From Imbricaverruca yamaguchii (Eukaryota > Arthropoda > Thecostraca > Neoverrucidae), in contig JAOTOL010001559.1 in NCBI GenBank assembly GCA_034440575.1, positions 1,058,501-1,122,500 on the forward strand: a stretch of DNA of 64,000 bases, given 5' to 3'. Position numbers and translations under genes: made by a program. This document shows, piece by piece, positions 48,220 to 60,214 of the stretch (within the stretch, counting starts at the first letter, position 1; the number at the start of each line of letters is the position of its first letter). Below the pieces are notes generated by a model, which worked only from the letters and a program-made list of their open reading frames with translations, was not told the DNA's origin and ran no database searches.

Positions 48220-48900
48220 GTATTTATTAGGAGCACTAGCAGGACGTTTTTGGACCACGATGCGATTCTTGTCGGTGTCGGAGATATTTCTTGCACCCAG
48301 ATGCAAGCTTTTGGTCCCTCGATGCGAGTTGTGTGGGGTCCGTAGCGAGTTATATGGTCCGCAGGCATTTTTCGGCACTCCTATATGTTGGCAGCCTGGG
48401 TCGCTTTCCTGGATCTTGGCGTAATTTATGGGGGCCCAGGTAAATTTTTGTGCCACCCACGATTTTGGTCCCCCGCAGCGATTTTCTGGAAACCCAGCAA
48501 TGGTGCTAAGGGCCTCCGGTCTTTTTTCTTGTTTTCGATGTCTTCATTCAAGGACCCAGCACATATTGTATTGCCCTGTCGTTTTATTGTGGGCCCCGGT
48601 GTGTATTGAAGACACCGTACGTCTTTTTGTTTTCATTGTGCTTTTGGGTCCTCACAGTGTTTGTTTCGGGCCCCGGCACGATTTTTTCCTTCCTATCGTA
48701 ACGTTTTGGGGACTCGACGGACATTTTTGAGGCCCAGTACGATATTTCAAGGCACTGGAACAAATTTTTCCGGACCCTTGCGCAAGTTTTCGGGGCCCCC
48801 TGTGCTTATCTTGAGCCCGACTCCATTTTTTGGGCCCCACACAGTTCTTAGGGTCCCATCATGATTTGTTGTGGCCTCTGAGCATTTTCTCCGAGCCCGA
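48220..48900. repeat. Degenerate array of ~25-30-bp units, opposite polarity to 43.6-45.2 kb
   Basis: Motifs such as gattttggtcccccgcagcg, tttttcggcac and ttttcggggccccctg repeat irregularly. They are the complement of the GGGGCCCC-AAAAATC motifs seen at 43590-45200. Confidence 0.5.
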
Positions 48901-49289
48901 CCACGACGCGATTCTTGGGGATTCACCATCTCTCAAGCAGGAATTCCACCTTTTCCCCTCTCCTCGAGTACGCCATTGGCCACGACTGTCTCATCGCAAC
49001 CCTGGCCTTGTGTTTTACACATGAGCTTCGCCGGTTGGCGTTGGCTCGTTGAAGTGGGTATCGGAGACTGGCATAACTACCTTGACATATTATGTAGCTC
49101 AAAATGCATCGAGGTACAATTTGGGGAGATTCTTTAATATGGCAGTAGGATCTCCCTTCTGTACAAAATGTCGGTATGTCAAAAATGCATGCTAACTGAA
49201 CGTCAAACAAATGGACAGGACGTGAGGCCAGTTTTGTCCTTTCGATATCGGTATAGAGACCGTGATTCAGCTGCTTAGGTGCATACAAT

Positions 49290-50440
49290 ACCGGTGACAA
49301 GGCTACAATGGCGTAGTCAAGGGGGCGAAGGGGCAGCCGCCCCCTGGAGGATCCGAGGGGCCCGCAGGGCCCCTCAAGGCGTAGGCGCTTGGGGCCCTTG
49401 CAGGCCCCCTGTGCCGCCGTGAATGGCCCATGGGTCAACGTGAATGGCTTCTGGGGCGATGTGAAGGCTACGTAGGCCAACGTGCAGGGACCCTGGGCCA
49501 ACTTGATGGTCCCATGGGCCGACGTGAAGGGTTCATGGGACGACGTGAGGGGCCAGGGGCCGACATGAAGGGCCCTAAACCGACGGAAAGGACCCCTGGA
49601 TCAGTGGTGAAGCCAGGAGGCGAATGGGCAGCTGCCCCATGAGGTCAGAGGGGGCCTTCCAGGCCGACGTATAGGGCAGGGCCCCTGGGCCAGCGAAAGG
49701 ACTCCGGGCGGACGAAAATGGTCCCATGCCGATAAAGAGGACCCGAGTCAACGGAGAGTGCCATCGAGAAGATGTTGAAGGCCATTGGCTGGGTTGACAT
49801 GGAGGACTTCTAGATCGACGGCGGGGCTCCGGATAGTTGGAAGAATCCCAGGACTGACGGGTGTCCGAGCTAAAATGAATGGCCCGTGGTCTGATGGACA
49901 GAGCCCAAGCTTTTCAAAAGTGGCTGGCTCGTCAACGGGGGCCCCTGAAACGACAGAGGGGGTCCTAATTCCAGGAGAGGACCTTGGGCTGTCAGAAAGA
50001 GCCCTTGAGCCGACGGATGTAGCCAAAGCCGTACAAGGGCCTCTGGCCGTATGGAGGGAGGCCTATGCTGTTGAAAGAGGCCTCCGGCCTGACAGAAGAG
50101 GATCCCTAGCCGCGAGAGGCCCCGGAGCGTCAGAGAGGGTCCAAAGCCGGTATGAAAAGCTCTCTGGCTGATGAGGGCCGGAACCGCGCAGGGACCGGTT
50201 GCGTGATAGAGGGGGCCAAGCTTTTGGAGACGGGACTTCGGCCGGACTGAGAGTGTACTGAGCCGTGAAATGGGTTCCTGAGCCGACAGATGGATGGCCC
50301 GGTCTGGACATGCAAAGCCACTGGGTCGATTTTGGTTCAAGTTGGTGGGGAGGTGCTCAAAGCTAACAGCGGTCCGCAGACCGCGAAAGAAGCCCCCAAG
50401 CTACGGAGATAATCCAGGCCGAAGCGAAGGACCCCGGTGC
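49290..50440. repeat. Degenerate 21-bp minisatellite
   Basis: Units of the type gggccgacgtgaagggttcat follow one another with 21-bp spacing at about 49410-49590. They then drift in length and sequence, keeping gccgac and ggcccct cores, to about 50440. Long open frames on either strand come from this structure. Confidence 0.65.
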
Positions 50441-51659
50441 TACGTACATGGCCCATAATCCCATGCAGGGTACGGGGTATTCAAAAGTAGTGGCATTTCA
50501 AAGGGGCGAAGGGACCACGCCGAGTCTGTTGACGAGTCCGATGGCCCTCCAAGTGACCGTCCTAAGGGACAGAGATATAACCGATCAAAATTGTTTAATG
50601 CATCCAACAACTTGTGTGGAGATGGCCGTGCAGAAGCGAGGGGACGCGCTCGGGAACAGACATGTCCATGCAAGCTGGAGAGAGCAGTCTCAACTGGGAT
50701 GGACCCTTAACAGCTGAGGAATACACGAAGCACCAGAAGGTCACAGCAGGAAGGGATGCCCTTTGGTTTGAAAGGACCTCTGAGGGATGAACAGGTCCTC
50801 TGAGAGCTGAATAGGACTAGTGAAAGCCCATCTCAGATCTGAAATGCCATCGGAATGAGAGGTAGACAGGACTATTGAGAACTGTGATGGGCTCATACGA
50901 GTTAGAGAGGGCCCTGAGGAATAATGAGTATCTCGTAAATGTTAGAGAGGACTGGACTGTTTTTTCTTGAGATTGAGAGCCGACCCTAATGGATGAACAA
51001 GGCTCCCTGAGAGGTGAAAATATTACCCGTGGACTGTCGATTGAGTACCGAGAGTCGGCCTCTGAGCCCGAATGTTCTTGGAACCACAAGAGCCGTCGAT
51101 AGCTCTTAGCTTCAAGTGGCTCTATTACCTAAAAGGGTAACAGAGCCTCTTAGAGCTAAGAGAGTTCTCAAAGCTAACGATGGATGTGAAGAATACTGAG
51201 AGACAATGTTAGAACTAGAAAGCCGTTGAAGCTAGAAAGACCACTTACGATTGGGAAGGGACCCAAACAGCTAGAGATGACTCCTGACGATTTAAAATGG
51301 TCACTTAGCGCTAGAGAGGACTGGAATGCAATGCCCATGTGTCTTGGAAGGGGTCCATATGAAAAGAATATGGCCTCATAAGATATACAGGAAGTCTCTA
51401 AGGGATAGCGATGGTTGTGAGGAATACTGAAAGTCGGTTTCAGAGCTAGAACGTCATTTCTTGCACGGATTACTGTCGTGAGCTATGGAGATTCACCGAG
51501 AGCTAGAACTGACCAGACTATGATGCTCCTGAGATTGTGAGGAACGCTGAAGGATGAACAAAGCCACCTAAGAGCTAAGGAGAGTTCTGAGAGCTGGCGA
51601 TGTTTGCTAGAAAGTGTGAGGCCTGTCTCAGGATTTCTTTGAAAGTTTATCGAGACCTG
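50441..51659. repeat. Very degenerate repeat tract
   Basis: Short recurring words (gagagctgaataggac, ctaagagctaagagagttct, tgaggaatactgaaag) suggest the decayed continuation of the neighbouring array. No unit length can be fixed and no gene is visible. Confidence 0.3.
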
Positions 51660-52669
51660 GATTGTAGAACAAATGTACGTAAGGACAAATGTACGTATGG
51701 CAGATGTATGTAAGCAAATGTACGTAAACAAATGTACATAAGCGCAGATGTACGTATGGCAATTGTACGTAAACGCAAATGACGTATGGCTAAAGTACGT
51801 AAGCGCAAATGTACGTATGGCAAAAGTACGTATGCGCAAATGTACGTATGCGCAAAAGTATGTAAGCGCAAATGTACGTAAGCGCAAAAGTACACACGCG
51901 CAAATGTACGTAAGGCAAATGTACGTTAGCCAAATTGTGCGTATGCGCAATTGTACGTATGCGCCAAAGTACGTAAGCGCAAATGTAAGCATGCGCAAAA
52001 GTACGTAAGCGCAAATGTACGTATGCGTAAAAGTACGTAAGCGCAAATGTACGTATGCGCAAAAGTACTTATGCGAAAATGTGCGTAAGCCCACATGCGC
52101 GTATGCGCAAAAGTACGTAAATGCATGTAAGCGCCAAAATACGTAAGCGTAAATGTACGTAAGCGCAAAAGTATGCAAGTGTAAATGTAGGTAAGCGCAA
52201 ATTTACGTATGCGCAAGTGTGCGTGTGTGCAAAAATGCGTATGCGTAAATGTATGTAATTGCAAGTGGACGTAAGCGCAAAAGCGATTATCGAACAAATA
52301 TACCGAAGGGCAAATGTACGTATGGCATATGTACGTAAGCAAATGTACGCAAGCAGTTGTACGTATGTGCTACAGTACGTATGGCAGATAACATAAGCGC
52401 ATGTGTACGTAAGTGCGAAGGTACGTACGGTAAATGTACGTATACCAAATGTGTGCAAGAGCAAAGGAACGTATGGTTAATGTACGTAAGCAAATTTACG
52501 TAAACGCAAATGTACCGTAAGTGCGAATTTACGTATGCGCAAATGTACGTAACCGCATATGTACGTATGCGCAAATGTACGTAAGTGTAAATGTACATAT
52601 GCGCAAGTGTACCTTAGTGCAAAAGTACGTATGCACAAATGTACGAATGCGCAAACGTACACAATCGCA
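51660..52669. repeat. 16-bp satellite, main block
   Basis: About 60 units of a 16-bp repeat, gtacgtaagcgcaaat, with variants tatgcgcaaaa and aagcgcaaaag. The unit contains the palindromes TACGTA and GCGC. Three units are 48 bases, so the minus strand reads as a 16-residue peptide repeat (RTFAHTYICAYVH-like) in several frames. This is not a gene. Confidence 0.9.
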
Positions 52670-52980
52670 GAAACTCTTAGAAAATCCAAAGAGCGAAAAT
52701 GTATCTGAAAGGTGAGAGGTTCGAGAATCCCATATAATAAGTTTTGTTCTCGTTTTGTGGCCAAAGCAAAACAGTAAATACGAACAGTATAAGGGGAGGG
52801 CTTATCCCATTTTTAAATCCTGTTTTCCTTTACGTCCTTGGCCACACATACTTTGGAAGCGATTATCTACCTTTGCCCAAAGGTCTGTGCGGTTTGCTCC
52901 CATGTGTTCACTCCTGAAGAATATAAATTGACCTGTATGCTCGCACATCAATTAGTAGTGGACGCACTCCATAATCACTA
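52670..52980. mobile_element. ~310-bp dispersed element, copy 2, inserted in the satellite
   Basis: A copy of 46127-46440 interrupts the 16-bp satellite. The same 22-base satellite variant, containing cgtacacaatcgca, stands on both sides (52648-52669 and 52992-53013) and is found nowhere else in the array. That is what a target-site duplication would leave. Confidence 0.65.
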
Positions 52981-52984
52981 TGTA

Positions 52985-53244
52985 GTACGTGTGCGCAAAC
53001 GTACACAATCGCAAAAGTACGTATGAGCAAATGTATGTAAGTACAGCTTTACGCAACATAGGTGTATGAAAACGTTCATGTACGTATGTACACATGTACG
53101 TGTACGTAAATGTACGTATGCGCAAATGTACGTATGCGCAAAAGCTCGTATACCGCAAATGTAAGTAAGCGCAAATGTACGCATGCGCAAAAGTACGTAT
53201 GCGCAAATGTACGTAGACGCAAATGTGCGTAAGCGCAAAAGTAC
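52985..53244. repeat. 16-bp satellite, second block
   Basis: The satellite resumes in the same orientation until the gag-only element at 53245. Units are a little more diverged than in the main block. Confidence 0.85.
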
Positions 53245-54939
53245 AATGATGATGATGAGCGAATTATAGCAGCCTGCCACCGATGGGTGATATCGGCTGC
53301 TTACGTCGGTTTAGGTCGGTTGGAGGTGGTGGTCCGGACGGTGCCTGGTAGTGGTTGGGGGGCTGGGGGTCATCGCCTTTCGTGTGAACATTTCAAGAAA
53401 CATGTCATACATTGCTGTTATGTCATACACTGTTTGTTTGTTTGTTTGCTTTGATTGATCTTGTTTTAGTTCTGGATTTTGTATGTTCTTTTTGTGTCTT
53501 TGTTTGCTTTTTGCTTGTTCTTTGTTTGTTTTTTTCTTATTGTTTCTTGTTACGTTTGTTTCAGGTACTGGTGTCGGCCTGGCACAAGCCTATTTCGCTT
53601 TTTTCGCTTTTTTATCTTTTATATACATGTCATGGGCAGACCTGGGAGAGATTGGGTTGATGAGTTGTTCGGATGTCTTTGTTCGAATGCTGTCTATTGT
53701 CGAGTGGATTTGTTACGTGTTCTGGTTTTCACGGTTGTTGTGCTTGGTTTGTTGGTGGATGTAGTGCTTGTTTTATGGGTTGCTCGTGTTGTCGGTGCTT
53801 GGGTGGTCTGTGGAGCGGTTTCTGGGGTGTCTGAGCTAATGTATTCGTCTTCTGAGTCTATCATTGGTCCATAGTCAAGGGGGTGTCTTTTTGCGTCGTG
53901 TAGGTGATGCTTGGGGTTCTTAGGGTGGTTCTGGGGGGAGTGATAGGGGTGGTGGTTTGTGTGCTTCGCGGCGTGGTATGGGAAGTGGTGCATGTGCTTG
54001 TGCCGTGAATTTTGTCCTGGGTTCTGGCCGAATGACTATTGTAAGGTCCGTCTGGGTTTTCCGAGGGGTGACTGTATGCTGTGTGTGTATCTGCGTGGGC
54101 TGGGCGTGGAACAGCGGGTACTGTTCGTCACCCCACACCCTTGCCCGCGACGGGGCTATGCTCTCGATGTGGGTGAGTCGTAGGAAGTCTTTCTCCTTCC
54201 TCCACCGAGGACAAGCCCCGTCCCGGGAGCCGTGGTCCCCACGACAGCCCACGAATTTCCTTGTTTCACTTTTGCAGTTGTTGGTGTTGTGTGGACCGGC
54301 ACAGAGGCCACACGTGGGGTTTATGTGTTTGCAGCCCCCTCGTGTGGCCATATCCTTGACAAAAGGAACAGCGACGAGGGAGGGGTGCGCGTGGTGTTAC
54401 TTTGTACGTGATGTAACTAGCTTTGACATGTGTGGGTTGTTGTTTGGAGGTGAAAGTCAGGATGAGAATGTGAGTGTTTGGTTTGTTTGTGAGGGAGGAG
54501 GCCGGTATACAGAGGAGATCCCCTGGCTCGCAAATCTGCGAGCCAATCTCTCCTCTGGCATCCACTCCAGCTCCCATGCGCGTATGATCCCCTGAGACGT
54601 GTTGCGGTGTGTATCTGGTGTTATGGTGACCTGTTTGTTTGAGAGGTGTGTGATGTACTTTAAGATGTTTGCGTCTTTGGTGTTGCAGGCCTGGATCAAG
54701 AGCTCCCCCGATTTTAGATGGCGTGGGTGTAGGGGAGCTTGTGTCTGAAGGGTGATTTCAGTCTCCACCTTCCAGGGGTCGAGGTTGGTCATAGGCCGAC
54801 CATCGACCCGGCGGCAGAGATAGATATCACGCGTCGGTTCGCTTGTTGTGGTGTTAGGCATGGTGCGAGGAGTGTTCAGTTTGTTCATGGGTTTGGTGGT
54901 GGAGTAGGAGAGAAAGGAGTACACTTTACAAAGTGTACT
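53245..54939 (-). mobile_element. Gag-only non-LTR retroelement (jockey-type ORF1, no RT)
   Basis: On the minus strand, a gag frame begins at about 54900. It passes through ILTFTSKQQPTHVKASYITY and SFCQGYGHTRG into a second and third zinc knuckle (CGLCAGPHNTNNC, then VGCRGDHGSRDGACP), followed by WRKEKDFLRLTHIE. This is the ORF1 layout of jockey-clade retrotransposons. Two frameshifts interrupt it, near 54465 and at a G-run near 54335. The third knuckle has lost its first Cys. A Pro/Thr-rich tail runs to about 53700, then an A-rich 3' part ends in (CAT)n at 53245-53258. No reverse transcriptase is present. The satellite words caaaagtac on both sides (53236-53244 and 54940-54948) fit a target-site duplication. 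Confidence 0.7.
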
Positions 54940-54940
54940 C
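54917..54940. repeat. Perfect hairpin at the 5' end of the gag-only element
   Basis: Ten-base arms (gagtacactt and aagtgtactc) around a 4-base loop, exactly at the junction between the retroelement and the satellite. Confidence 0.8.
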
Positions 54941-55072
54941 AAAAGTACGTGTGCGAAAATGTACGTAAGCGCAAATGTATGTAAGCCCAAGTGTACATGT
55001 GTGGGTTGTTGTGTGGGTGCGCAAAAGTACGTAAGCGCAAAAGACGTATGCGCAAAAGTACTGATGAGCAAA
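54941..55072. repeat. 16-bp satellite, third block
   Basis: The satellite continues beyond the gag-only element. Near 55003 it contains catgtgtgggttgttgt, which also occurs inside the gag element (about 54427). This could be a small fragment of the element left in the array. Confidence 0.8.
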
Positions 55073-55434
55073 TGTATGTAAGTATAAACAAAGATATAAA
55101 CGCAAATGTATGCAAGTATAAACAAAGATAGAAACGCCGAAAGGCCCCGAAGTTCTACTGCCGAGAAGTATATCAACCAGTGTCAAATGACAAAATGTCC
55201 AAGGGTACAAAGGCATTCAATCGAAGACCCAAAACGTAACAGAACATGTCTGAATTAATCGATACTACTGTAAGGAGACAAAACCATAAGAGGCTGCATG
55301 ATTCTTTCATGAACAACGGCAGTACCCTGGCGTATACAGAGGCTGTCGAACAAGGGAACCAGAGGTCCAGTGACCCCTTGGAATGACATAGAAAGTTGGA
55401 ATTATCTTGCTGATGATCCCGTATTGGCATATAG

Positions 55435-56150
55435 CCCCTTGGGTCTATGGTAGGCCCTCATGGATTGCAGGAGGCCCAGGGTCATGCAGGCATCCTCTAA
55501 GCCCTCCTGGTTCTACAGGAGCCTAGTATTGCAGGCCTCCGAGTGATTGCAGGAATTACTGGAGTACTAGGTACTACAGGATACTGGAATTATCGGGGGG
55601 GATGGCGTTGATATTTGAAAATTATATGGGGCAGAATACATGAAGGCAATGGGCCAGCCCAAGCGAATTTGGAGGGGGACACACTCCATATGATCTCGTG
55701 TTAGAAGTACAAATTATTGGGTGGCCAAGTCAACACTGAGGAGGCACTTTTCCCTTCAAGAGTATATAAAAAACAGCAAAATTGAAGATCATCTGCAGAG
55801 TGCCGGAGCGAACTTCTTTGGATTTCAGGAGAACTTTTCGACTACAAGAGGCCCTGTCATTATAGCTGAGGCTTTGCTTCTCCACATGCGGACCTATAGA
55901 AGGCCACACTGACCTACAGGAGGCCCCATGCATTACAGGGACCACTGGGACTACAGGAGATCGCGTGGGATTACAGGAGGCCACATTGAGACTCAGAATC
56001 TGATCCATATAATCATAGCTTGGATACCCCGTGATTACAGGATTTCCCGCTGGAGATACAGAAGGTCCACTACAACTACAGTAGATCGCCTGGGATAATA
56101 GGTAACCCCTGAGATTATAGGAGGACCCACTGTAATTACAGGATGCCATC
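55435..56150. repeat. Degenerate array of ~24-bp units with attacaggaggcc
   Basis: Words such as ggattacaggaggcc, ctacaggaga and gattgcaggaattact recur in two patches (55435-55600 and 55850-56150) with unrelated sequence between. It is an old minisatellite. Confidence 0.45.
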
Positions 56151-58499
56151 CCCTTCCCATCCACAACTACAATGGCACAACAATGAATGTACATGATATT
56201 AGCAACCCATACGCATTCCCATTCCACATCCTATTCGTATACTCTCCGATTTCGTTTGTTTTTTCAGGACATGATCTTTGTCGCTTGCAAAAGTGAGGCA
56301 AACAACAATTATTCAGTAGGACGAGCAGTTCGATCTCCATAGGTCAAGAAAGGTCATTCGGGTAAAAGAACCACTACAGCATAAAATTCAAAGCGTTTCA
56401 CTTAGCCGAATGATTCCAACTCCTAGATGTCCGCTGTGCCTCAGAGATGCGGCACATCGAATTACGTTATCTTCAATGTCATAGTTTGACATCAGGTCAC
56501 CAAAGTTCGTCTTACACATGCACTATATCTTTCACGGGATACAAAATCAAATTATGGTGGCACATCAAATTATATCTGATCTTTGCAGGTGATAGTCTTC
56601 ATAGCACGTACATAGAACACATCGACCAAATTCACCCATTGTGGTCACGGATTCATCGCCGTCCGCCAAGAAGTGCCAAAGAAGCAAGCATACAAAATTC
56701 TTGTGTACCCGATGATTTCCGAAACATTTTACTTGACACCATAAAATAACACATGGATATTAGATACGGCTCATGGATGCAGCACATTGAAGCGTGAGAC
56801 CTACAATCTCATCGGCTGACATATGCTCACAAAATATTGTTTTGACCGTGCATTTGCCATCTACGGGGTACCCAATAATGGCTCCCTAAATATATTTATC
56901 GGATGGGCATTAGCGCCAAATAATCTCCCATCGCACATGAAAGCAGCACATCCAAGCATGTCACCTTCACGTTCAACATTTGACCTAAAGTTAACGAACA
57001 TTTTAACATTACAACCATTACATGGGAAACTCACTGTATACCGAATATCTGGTGTATGTGATCCACTGGTGTAGTGATTAAGTGATATAGTGATATAATG
57101 ATATAGTGACGAAGTGATCCTATTTAGCAGCGCACTCAGAAACGCATTAACCAATATCATCCGATTCGTCTGAAAATTTGGCACAAGCTTCGCAGCCATA
57201 CCGCTACATGCATCGCCAAACGATTTTTTTCTACAACGCACCATTTCGCTTTGAGGGGCGAAAATGTCGGCAAGGTCAAACCTGGGGTACCACATAACTT
57301 GCTGGATGATTCCCTTATTGGAATGATCCAAACGTTTGTGCCATCACCATGACGGCGGCATGCAGCATACCAAGTCAACTGGTCACTCGAGGTCGCCATA
57401 TGACCTCAGGTCAACGAAAACTTTAACATTACCCCCGATGGGAAATTTACGGTATACCGAATACCATCTTCCGGAATACATTTGTCGGACGGATATTAAC
57501 GCCCAATAATCACCCATCGAGCAAGGAAGCAGCACATCCGACCATGAGACCTGCAAGGGCAGCGTTTGCCCTCAGGTCATGTTTGGTGAAGTTCAGGAAA
57601 TTAAAGTGTTCTACTGGTGTATCATATGTGGGCCAAACGAAGCATTGAATGTGGACCATCTCAACACTGATATATACACCATCAACACAAGCAGCAGCAC
57701 ACTGCGTGACCTGACCTCTATCGATGATGCACTTCCGCAGGTAGCACAAGCATCCCATTCAGTAACGCATTCAGAAACTAATGATCCAATATCCTCCGAT
57801 ACTTCTGAAACTTTGTAGATTTGTAGAAAATTCTTATACGTCAATACACGAAGCAGCACGTGTTGTCCTGCTTCATGTATTGATAGTACATGCATCAGTG
57901 TTGAGATGGTCTAGATTAAGTGCCTCTGTTGGCCCACATGTAGTACACCAGTGGACCACTTTCATTTCCTGAATTTCATCAAACCTGACCTGAGGTTAAA
58001 CGCTGAACTTAGGGGTCATATATTCGGATGTGCTGCTTCCTTGATCGGTGGGCGATTATTCAGCGCTAATGTATATCCGATAAATGTATCCTGGGAAATG
58101 TTATTCGGTGCGCCGTGCATTTCCCATAGGGGTAATATTAATGTTTTCGTTGACCTGAGGTCAAATGGTGACTTCGAGTGACCAGTTGACTTGCTGTTCT
58201 GCATGCCGCCGTCATGGCGGTGGCACAAATGCTTGGATCATTCCAATAAGTGAATTATCCGGCAAGTTATGTGGTACTCCAGATTCGACCTTGCTGCCCT
58301 TTTCGCCTCTGAAAGCGAAATGATTCGTCGTATAAAAGAATCGTTCGGTGATGCATGTAGGGGTACGGCTGTGAACTGCCTGTCAAATTGTCAGGCGGAT
58401 CGGAGAATGTTGAATGAGTTTCTGAATGCGTTGCTGAATGGGATGCTGGTGATGCCTGATGAAATACGTCATCGATATTGAAATACGTCATCAGGTCAG

Positions 58500-59410
58500 A
58501 TCATGCGGTGTGCTGCTTCTTGTATTGATAGTGCATGCATCAGTGTTGAGATGGTCCACATTATATGCTTCATTTGGCCCACATGTGGTACGCCAGTGGA
58601 CCACTTTCATTTCCTGAATTTCATAATACCTGACCTGAGATCAAACGCTGACCTTGTAGGTCACATGCTCGGATGTGCTGCTCCCTTAATCGGTGGGCGA
58701 TTGATTATTCAGTGCTAGTGTTCGTCCGATAAATGTATTCAGGAAAATGGTATTCGATACATCGTGAACTTCCCATAGGGAGTATTGCTAAAGTTTCCGT
58801 TGACCTGAGGCCAAATGGTGACCTCAAGTGACCAGTTGACTTAGTGTGTTCCTTGCCACCATCATGGCGGTGGCAAAAGCGTTTGGAACATTCCAATAAG
58901 TGAATTATCCGGCAAGTTATATGGTACCCCAAGTTTGACCTTGCTGCCCTTTTCGCCTCTGAAAGCGAAATGATTCGTCGTATAAAAGAATCGTTCGGTG
59001 ATGCATGTAGGGGTACGGCTGTGAACTGCCTGTCAAATTGTCAGGCTGATCGGAGAATGTTGAATGAGTTTCTGAATGCGTTGCTGAATGGGATGCTGGT
59101 GATGCCTGATGAAATACGTCATCGATATTGAAATACGTCATCAGGTCAGATCATGCGGTGTGCTGCTTCTTGTATTGATAGTGCATGCATCAGTGTTGAA
59201 ATAGTCTACATTCAATGCTTCGTTTGGCCCGCATGTGGTACGCCAGTGGACCACTTTCATTTTCTGAATTTCATAAAGCCTGACCTGAGATCAAACGCCG
59301 GCTTAGCATGCCACATTATTGGATGTGTTGCTTCTTTACTCCATGGGCGTTTATTCGGCGCTAATATCCTTTCGATAAATGTATTCAGGAAATTGTTATT
59401 CGGCACACCG
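58500..59410 (+). repeat. ~650-bp tandem units in the right arm of the foldback element
   Basis: The units start at atgcggtgtgctgcttcttg (58503 and 59153); a more diverged unit precedes at about 57870. The last ~250 bases of the first two are nearly identical. Each unit has tgacctgag(g/a)tcaaa motifs. Short frames of about 70 codons are shared between the units but decay in the others, so coding is not supported. Confidence 0.85.
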
Positions 59411-60029
59411 TGATTTTCCCGTAGGATGTAATGCTAAAATGTTCGTTACCTTCTAAGGTAACGAACTATTTGACTATTTGACCTAAAGGTCAAATAGTGA
59501 ACGTGAAGGTGACATACTTGGTTGTGCGGCTTCATGTGTGATGGGAGATTATTTGGCGCTAATGCCCATCAAATTAGTGTATTTAGGAGGGCATTATTCG
59601 GTAAATGGCAACAATGCACGGTCAAAACAATCTTTAGTGAACATAGGTCAACCAATTATATTACAGGTCTTTCGCTTCAATGTTCTGCATCCATGAGCCA
59701 TATCCAATGGTTGAGTGTTATTTCATGATGTCAAATGCAGTTTTGCGGAAATTATCTGGTGAACAAGAATTTTGAATTTTTCCTATATTTGGGACTTTTC
59801 GGCGAACGGCGATGAATCCGTGACCATAACGAATGATGTTGATCGATGTGCTCTATGTACGTGCTATGTAGACCATAATTTGATCATAATTTGATTCGGT
59901 ACCAAGTAACAAGATGTAGTGCATGTGTAAAACGAACTTTGGTGACCAGAGGTCAAATTATGACATTGAAGGTCACGTAATTCGATGTGCTGCATCTTTG
60001 ATGGACAGCGGACATCTAGGCATTGGCGT

Positions 60030-60073
60030 CACATGGCCGACGCAGTCGATGCGCCCTTAAACTCCAATAACTA
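60030..60073 (+). repeat. Retroelement tail fragment inside the foldback arm
   Basis: A ~53-bp segment with cgcagtcgatgcgcccttaa, then actccaataacta, is absent from the matching place of the left arm, where cctag is present once rather than twice. It belongs to the same tail family as 4690-4750 and 9023-9083. Confidence 0.5.
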
Positions 60074-60214
60074 GGAGTTGGAATCATTCGGGTAAGTGAA
60101 ATGCTTTGAACTTTATGCCGTACCCCGTTTTTTACCTGTTTTTTTCCACCCGGGAACAAGGGGCCAGCCGAGTCACTGCCGTGCCTCGGAAAGTTCGGTT
60201 GGTCTTGAGCGGCG

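Larger units (their letters stand above)
56360..60136. mobile_element. 3.8-kb foldback element
   Basis: Two inverted arms meet at about 57855. The left arm is 56360-57850 and the right arm 57856-60136. Matching pairs run from the outer ends (cataaaattcaaagcg against cataaagttcaaagca, inverted) through gcacatcgaattacgt, catagcacgtacatag, catggatgcag and gatgggagattatttggcgc to the centre, where gaagcag and ctgcttc form the loop base. The arms are made of ~650-bp units. The right arm has an extra unit: 58250-58520 and 58900-59170 are almost identical. No transposase frame lies inside. Long inverted arms with internal tandem units are the hallmark of Foldback/Galileo-type elements; relation to a known family cannot be shown here. 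Confidence 0.75.

Noticed and set aside
51660..52669. CRISPR-like array
   Set aside because: Units are contiguous 16-bp repeats without unique spacers, in a eukaryotic context; this is a satellite.
51483..53280. Several 80-230 codon frames resembling a Tyr/His-rich repeat protein
   Set aside because: They come from the 16-bp satellite, whose three-unit period is 48 bases.
53410..53660. Hydrophobic plus-strand frames rich in Phe, Leu and Val
   Set aside because: They are the complement of the A-rich 3' part of the gag-only retroelement (T-rich DNA reads as hydrophobic residues).
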